From Paenibacillus xylanexedens (GTDB lineage Bacteria > Bacillota > Bacilli > Paenibacillales > Paenibacillaceae): a stretch of DNA of 64,000 nucleotides. The translations under genes and the position numbers were made by a program. Below the pieces are notes generated by a model. It was given only the letters and a program-made list of their open reading frames with translations. It was not told the origin of the DNA and searched no databases. Shown piece by piece: positions 59,748 to 64,000 of the stretch (its first letter is position 1; the number at the start of each line of letters is the position of its first letter). The stretch lies in contig NZ_JAGIKV010000011.1 in NCBI RefSeq assembly GCF_017874615.1, positions 62,001-126,000 of the forward strand. The letters run 5' to 3'.

Positions 59748-61247
59748 TTGAGTCAGGCTAGAGTACAAGAAGAATTATCCGTAAAGAAAGGCCCCATCCT
59801 GTTTATCATGATTTTGGGAGCCTTCCTTGCAACGTTGAATCAAACGATCATGAGTGTCGCTACACCGGAACTGATGGGTGATTTTAACATCTCCGCCGCA
59901 ACAGCACAATGGTTAACGACCGGTTACATGCTGGTGAACGGGGTGCTGATCCCGATCACGGCCTACTTCATGCAACGCTTTTCAACCAAGCAATTATTCC
60001 AAGCTTCCATGTTTATTTTCCTGATTGGTACCATCGTATCCGCTCTTGCAGATAACTTTGGCACACTGCTGACAGGACGTATGATTCAGGCAGCGGGTGC
60101 CGGCATTATCATGCCGCTTTTAATGCACGTTATTTTGACCTTGTTTGCCCCTGAAAAACGAGGATCTGCAATGGGTATGGTTGGTTTTGCCATCATTTTT
60201 GCCCCTGCAATCGGGCCTACCCTTGCCGGTTATATCCTCGAGAACTACTCTTGGCAAACGATGTTCTACGGCATGATTCCATTAACTCTTATTGTCATTG
60301 CTTTTGCGTTTGTATACCTGAAGAATGTATCCGAACGGGTCAACACAAAGTTCGACACAATCAGTGTGGTGCTGTCCACGATCGGATTTGGCGCATTGCT
60401 CTATGGTTTCAGCAGAGCAGGAAGTCTGGGATGGTCAAGTGCAGAAGTTCTTATCTGCATTGCGGCTGGAATTGTTTCTCTTGCCCTGTTTACATGGAGA
60501 CAGCTCGTTTCTGAAACTCCGCTGCTTGATCTGCGGGCATTCAAGTACAACATGTTCTCCTTGACCACGGTCATCAGTATCGCTATTACAATGATCATGT
60601 ATGCTGACATGATGTTGCTTCCCTTGTATCTCCAGAACGCACGTGGTTACACTGCACTGGAGTCCGGTTTATTGCTTCTGCCAGGTGCACTTGTCATGGG
60701 CTTCCTGATGCCAGTAGCCGGAAAATTGTTTGACCGATTTGGAGCGAAATGGCTCGCTGTTATCGGGATGGTGATCACCATCGTGACGACAATTGGTTTC
60801 ATCGACTTAACGGATTCAACCAGTTATGGTTACCTGGTATTAATGTCTACCGGCCGCCGAATTGGTATGGCTCTGCTCATGATGCCGATTCAGACTGCGG
60901 GGCTTAACCAACTGCCACCAAGACTTGGTGCACACGGTACAGCTATCTCCAACACCGTCAGACAAGTGGCTGGCGCTGTAGGTACTTCATTGCTCGTAAG
61001 TGTCATGACCTCCCGTACAACAGCGCACGTACAGGATATGATGGCGACTGGTGCAGCCAATGGTCTCAGTCAAAAACAGCTTGCTACAGAATCCATGATC
61101 CAGGGTATCAATGATGCTTATGTTGTTATCATCGGTATCGCTGTTGTGGGATTGGTCCTTTCCTTCTTTATCAAACGCACCAAACAAGCCAAAGAGGAAG
61201 AAATCAAACAGGTGGTAAGACAAAAAGTTTCTATGAATTCAAATTAA
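59748..61247 (+). CDS. MFS drug:H+ antiporter, DHA2 family (EmrB/QacA type)
   Basis: 499 residues from TTG 59748. An ATG at 59738 opens only a seven-codon frame (MKRIESG) overlapping this start. Fourteen membrane helices expected. DHA2 features: LGAFLATLNQTIMSVATPEL in helix 1, GRMIQAAGAGIIMPLL, antiporter motif C APAIGPTLAGYILENYSWQ and RQVAGAVGTSLLVSVM. Substrates are probably toxic amphiphiles, but this is not determinable. Likely derepressed when the TetR protein binds its ligand. Ends at a strong terminator. Confidence 0.9.
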   Translation: MSQARVQEELSVKKGPILFIMILGAFLATLNQTIMSVATPELMGDFNISAATAQWLTTGYMLVNGVLIPITAYFMQRFSTKQLFQASMFIFLIGTIVSALADNFGTLLTGRMIQAAGAGIIMPLLMHVILTLFAPEKRGSAMGMVGFAIIFAPAIGPTLAGYILENYSWQTMFYGMIPLTLIVIAFAFVYLKNVSERVNTKFDTISVVLSTIGFGALLYGFSRAGSLGWSSAEVLICIAAGIVSLALFTWRQLVSETPLLDLRAFKYNMFSLTTVISIAITMIMYADMMLLPLYLQNARGYTALESGLLLLPGALVMGFLMPVAGKLFDRFGAKWLAVIGMVITIVTTIGFIDLTDSTSYGYLVLMSTGRRIGMALLMMPIQTAGLNQLPPRLGAHGTAISNTVRQVAGAVGTSLLVSVMTSRTTAHVQDMMATGAANGLSQKQLATESMIQGINDAYVVIIGIAVVGLVLSFFIKRTKQAKEEEIKQVVRQKVSMNSN

Positions 61248-61280
61248 GGTGTCCAGCCTCATACTTGCTTGCATAACAAA

Positions 61281-61320
61281 GCGGCAGATCAAGACGGTTA
61301 CGTCTGATCTGCCGCTTTTT
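61281..61320. terminator. Terminator between MFS and P450 genes
   Basis: Arms GCGGCAGATCA-GACG/CGTC-TGATCTGCCGC followed by TTTTT on the plus strand; the minus side has TTTGTT. Confidence 0.88.
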
Positions 61321-61345
61321 AGGTTGTGTCCCGTATGATTCCTTC

Positions 61346-62581
61346 TCACTCCGCAACGATCTTCACTGGCAGATGGGTCAATGACTGTCCCGGAGCTGAA
61401 GTGGCCAGATTATTCTCCAGATCAAAGGACTCCACCGGTTCAATCCGAGCAATCTTCTCCACAAATGCAGTCAAGGCAATGCTGAGTTCCATTCTTGCCA
61501 GCGGGGCACCCAGACAAAAGTGTGGGCCATTACCAAAGGTAAGATGTCTTTTGTTATTCTGACGATGAATATTCAGCTCAAAGGGGTCTTCAAACATCTG
61601 TTCATCCATATTGGCTGCACTCATCCAGGAGATGACAACATCTCCTTTTTTCAAATCCACTCCGAGCAGTTGGTTATCCTGCTTTACTGTCCGATGTCGC
61701 TTGGCATTGTGGAATCGATAACGAAGCATTTCTTCCACTGCGAGCGGAACCCATTCGGGGTTCTGCCTGAGTTGCCCATACAAGCTCGGGTCATCGTAGA
61801 GGAAGGAATAGAACGTATTTGAAACCATATGACTCGTTGTCTCTATACCGGCTCCAAGCAGAAGCATGGTCGTGCGAACAACCTCATCCTCCGTGAACTT
61901 CTCACCTTCAACATCGACATTTAACAGATCCGTAATGATATCCTCACCAGGATGAGTCCGTTTGTGTACCACAATAGGATACAGGAATTGATAATACTCT
62001 TGCGCGGCAGTTTGTTTTTTCAGTTCACTCTCCTCAGCCGTCTTTGGATTGATGGGTTGAAACAGAATATCTACCCAGTTCTTGAAGCGATGGCTGTCTG
62101 TAAGAGGGATGCCAAGCAGATCGGCCATAACCATCGAAGGCAGCGGAGTGGCCAACGCTTGAACAATATCAATGGTCGTATTTGGCTCAATTTCTGCTAC
62201 CAACTGCTGCGCAATGTTCCGAATTCGTGGCTCCCAGTTTTTCAGACTACGCGGTGTAAAAGCAGCCGATAACAACGAACGACTTTTTTGATGACGGGGA
62301 GGATCAATACTTGATATGTTTAATTTGTCTGGAGGTGTGCCTTCATTGTTCTTTGCTCCAACGGCAATGGTCGTCCGGGTTCCTTCGGCTGAAAAATACT
62401 CATGATTACTGAGAACCTGCTTCACATCATCGTATCTGAACACATTCCATGTGTCTGTATCTTCGTGATAGTACACTGGTTGCTCAGACAGCATTTTTCG
62501 AAACCAGTGAAGTGGGAAAAACTCTTCAGATCTCGACCGAAACCCCGTGATGTCCTCAACACGTATCACTTCTTTATACAT
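61346..62581 (-). CDS. Cytochrome P450
   Basis: 411 residues from ATG 62581 (AGGTGG seven bases upstream). P450 landmarks: I-helix LLLGAGIETTSHM (AGxET), ExxR in EEMLRYR, and heme loop HLTFGNGPHFCLGAPLARME with the axial Cys. The size and soluble N-terminus fit bacterial class I P450s such as B. subtilis CypA. No ferredoxin or reductase gene is near, so electrons come from a partner elsewhere. Substrate unknown; neighbours give no clear pathway. Confidence 0.92.
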   Translation of the reverse strand: MYKEVIRVEDITGFRSRSEEFFPLHWFRKMLSEQPVYYHEDTDTWNVFRYDDVKQVLSNHEYFSAEGTRTTIAVGAKNNEGTPPDKLNISSIDPPRHQKSRSLLSAAFTPRSLKNWEPRIRNIAQQLVAEIEPNTTIDIVQALATPLPSMVMADLLGIPLTDSHRFKNWVDILFQPINPKTAEESELKKQTAAQEYYQFLYPIVVHKRTHPGEDIITDLLNVDVEGEKFTEDEVVRTTMLLLGAGIETTSHMVSNTFYSFLYDDPSLYGQLRQNPEWVPLAVEEMLRYRFHNAKRHRTVKQDNQLLGVDLKKGDVVISWMSAANMDEQMFEDPFELNIHRQNNKRHLTFGNGPHFCLGAPLARMELSIALTAFVEKIARIEPVESFDLENNLATSAPGQSLTHLPVKIVAE

Positions 62582-62708
62582 TTGGAATCCACCTCTCAGC
62601 ATCATTTCGTGATTGGTTACATGGGTACCTGAATTGACAGTTCAGCACCTGATTCCATTTTATACCATGCGTTCATTTATTGATATAAACCATTTGAACT
62701 AAATGAGA

Positions 62709-62733
62709 AAAACCCCTTAATATAAGGGGTTTT
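62709..62733. terminator. Bidirectional terminator after the coiled-coil gene
   Basis: Perfect arms AAAACCCCTTA/TAAGGGGTTTT with a minimal loop. Confidence 0.82.
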
Positions 62734-62796
62734 CGTTTTATACGTATCGTATATTATTTCTGTCGATGTTTCAGAGAGATAAGCCATACGAACCGA

Positions 62797-63084
62797 TCAA
62801 TCGCCTAGTTTCGCTAATGCTTCCTGTAGCTGCTCCAGTTGTTCAGACAGGGTTTCAATCAAGTTCTTCGTTTGGCTTGCCTTCTCCATTAAGATTTGCT
62901 CTTCAGAACTGTCTTCCGATGCATTCCTGATTGGTGATGACTTCAATTCCGACAATTCGTTTTTGTATGTTTCTTGTTTCTCCAAAGCTATGCGCAGTTT
63001 TTCTTTTGTCGTACCGATCTGATGCTCCAGATATACGATATCGGACGAGTTCGCTCCATCGGATACACGTTGTGAATATGTCAT
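62797..63084 (-). CDS. Small coiled-coil protein of unknown function
   Basis: 95 residues; AGAGGTG precedes ATG 63084, which overlaps the stop of the oxidoreductase gene (ATGA). Two helical heptad stretches: IVYLEHQIGTTKEKLRIALE and LIETLSEQLEQLQEALAKLG, separated by a Ser/Asn-rich linker. No signal peptide or membrane segment. Translationally coupled to the oxidoreductase, so a physical or regulatory link is likely, but no function can be assigned. Confidence 0.7.
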   Translation of the reverse strand: MTYSQRVSDGANSSDIVYLEHQIGTTKEKLRIALEKQETYKNELSELKSSPIRNASEDSSEEQILMEKASQTKNLIETLSEQLEQLQEALAKLGD

Positions 63085-64000
63085 GACTCACCTCTTTCAA
63101 TTTCATCCATTGCTTTGCCAACAGTGTAGGGCTCAATATCGATATCCAGTTCCATGCCGAGAGCTAGTTTCGCCAGTTGACTCCCGATAAAAGGACCCAT
63201 GGTCAATCCAGAGGCTCCAAGTCCATTCGCGGTAATCAGACCTTGCCAGCTTGGGACAGCCCCCATTACTGGCAGAAAGCCAGGTGTGAACGGACGGAAC
63301 CCAACTCTTACCTCCTGGAATGTGCTATTGGCTAGCCCCGGTGCCAGTTCCAGACCTTTATTCAAAACTTCCTGCATGCCCCCTGCAGTGACTCTTGTAT
63401 CATAACCCTCCACATCATTTTCATGAGTGGCACCAATCACGATCTTCTGTTGATCAAAGGCCAGCAGATATTGATCAGAAGGTGGCATGATCACAGGCCA
63501 GCGGCCTGTATCCTCCCCATCCGTGACATGTAGATGCATAATTTGTGCCTTTTGATAATGCACTTTAAAGTGTATGCCGAGTGGCTTCAGCAGTTCGTTG
63601 GCCCATGCACCTGCACAGACAACGACTTCATCTGCCAGGAAACTCTGATCATTAACACTCACACCAATGACCCGATCTGCTTCGAATTGAAGCGTGGCGT
63701 CTCCATGGATCACTTCCGCTCCATTTCGCTGTGCAGAGCGGATCAATGCATCGCGCAGCGCTCTTCCATCTATACGTGCAGCACCACTGATATGTACCGA
63801 TTGATAACGTTCATCCAGCAATGGAAAACGTTCACGGGTTTCTTTGTCATCAAGAGGTGTAATGTCGCCAATCTCCGGCGCATCTGTTTTGCGAAGATGG
63901 GCCCGCTCTTCCATCTTATTGATTTTGTCCACATCCGTATGAATACTAAGCGCGCCCACTTGAGCATAACCGGTTTCCGTTTCTCCTTCGCCTTCAAGCT
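63081..64000 (-). CDS. FAD-dependent oxidoreductase, DadA/glycine-oxidase type (5' cut by window)
   Basis: The frame stays open to the right edge: upstream of GTG 63959 it continues in-frame as LEGEGETETGYAQVGALSI, so the real start lies outside the window. The visible ~305 residues match the FAD-binding/substrate half of DAO-family enzymes: RIDGRALRDALIRSAQRNGAE, VVVCAGAWANELLKPLG, YLLAFDQQKIVIGATHE, VRVGFRPFTPGFLPVMG and the final NGLGASGLTMGPFIGSQLA. Such enzymes oxidise glycine, sarcosine or D-amino acids to imines. The GxGxxG motif is not in the window. Coupled to the coiled-coil gene downstream. Confidence 0.85.
   Translation of the reverse strand, partial: LEGEGETETGYAQVGALSIHTDVDKINKMEERAHLRKTDAPEIGDITPLDDKETRERFPLLDERYQSVHISGAARIDGRALRDALIRSAQRNGAEVIHGDATLQFEADRVIGVSVNDQSFLADEVVVCAGAWANELLKPLGIHFKVHYQKAQIMHLHVTDGEDTGRWPVIMPPSDQYLLAFDQQKIVIGATHENDVEGYDTRVTAGGMQEVLNKGLELAPGLANSTFQEVRVGFRPFTPGFLPVMGAVPSWQGLITANGLGASGLTMGPFIGSQLAKLALGMELDIDIEPYTVGKAMDEIERGES

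Overview
The window looks like chromosomal DNA of a spore-forming, low-to-moderate GC Firmicute, most likely Paenibacillus. This is inferred from strong AGGAGG-type ribosome binding sites, frequent GTG/TTG starts, a GerA-type germination operon, a YheC/YheD-type spore protein, a ykkC (guanidine-I) riboswitch with its SMR pair, and sugar ABC transporters lacking their own ATPase. I see no rRNA, tRNA, CRISPR array, transposase, phage gene or replication origin. The outermost genes are cut by the window edges: a methyltransferase at the left and an FAD oxidoreductase at the right.

Layout. 1-7023: PQQ-propeller protein; secreted S12 serine hydrolase behind a LytTR/GHKL two-component system; YheC/D-type ATP-grasp protein. 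7226-9426: GT-A-like protein plus mannose-1-phosphate guanylyltransferase. 9533-19425: GH2 glycosidase behind two LacI/CcpA-like operators, SDR, AraC regulator, secreted lipase, GAF histidine kinase, a beta-rich protein with a truncated inverted copy of its C-terminus, and a stalk/GH18 protein. 19512-23533: ger operon (A, B, C and a small two-TM protein). 23733-28915: sugar ABC importer with AraC and LacI regulators. 29080-33961: MaoC protein, aminotransferase and a three-gene type III polyketide cluster. 34205-40322: esterase, membrane protein, YjbR protein, DEAD-box helicase, guanidine riboswitch-ykkC-ykkD, and a methyltransferase/pentapeptide-repeat pair. 40456-41390: two decayed genes. 41471-45531: MarR-threonine aldolase operon, a structured inverted-repeat element, and an ABC exporter with a small partner. 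45692-58279: duplicated two-component/secreted-hydrolase modules. 58353-64000: acetyltransferase, divergent TetR/MFS pair, P450, coiled-coil protein and FAD oxidoreductase.

The strongest candidate for an undescribed system is 45692-58279. Two closely related OmpR-type response regulator/histidine kinase pairs alternate with two related ~700-residue secreted S12 serine hydrolases, two related membrane-anchored alpha/beta hydrolases and a multi-TM PAF-acetylhydrolase-like enzyme. In each module the kinase gene ends at a T-tract terminator, followed by an 11-bp-period direct repeat (ATGAAC-N5-ATGAAC) and then a hydrolase gene. That is the layout expected if the regulator activates the hydrolase. 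A third S12 paralogue at 1858-3912 sits downstream of an unrelated LytTR-type two-component system, so the S12/two-component link occurs three times here. The substrate is unknown, but all the enzymes are predicted to act outside the cytoplasm.

Most minus-strand units end in very similar short hairpins (GTCGCC/GGCGGC-type stem plus T-run). Regulatory elements visible in the sequence include the ykkC riboswitch, paired MarR-type palindromes, paired GTATAC-N4-GTATAC sites, LacI/CcpA-like operators, a TetR-type inverted repeat and a possible attenuator in front of one response regulator. All homology statements rest on motif and family recognition by eye; no database search was run.
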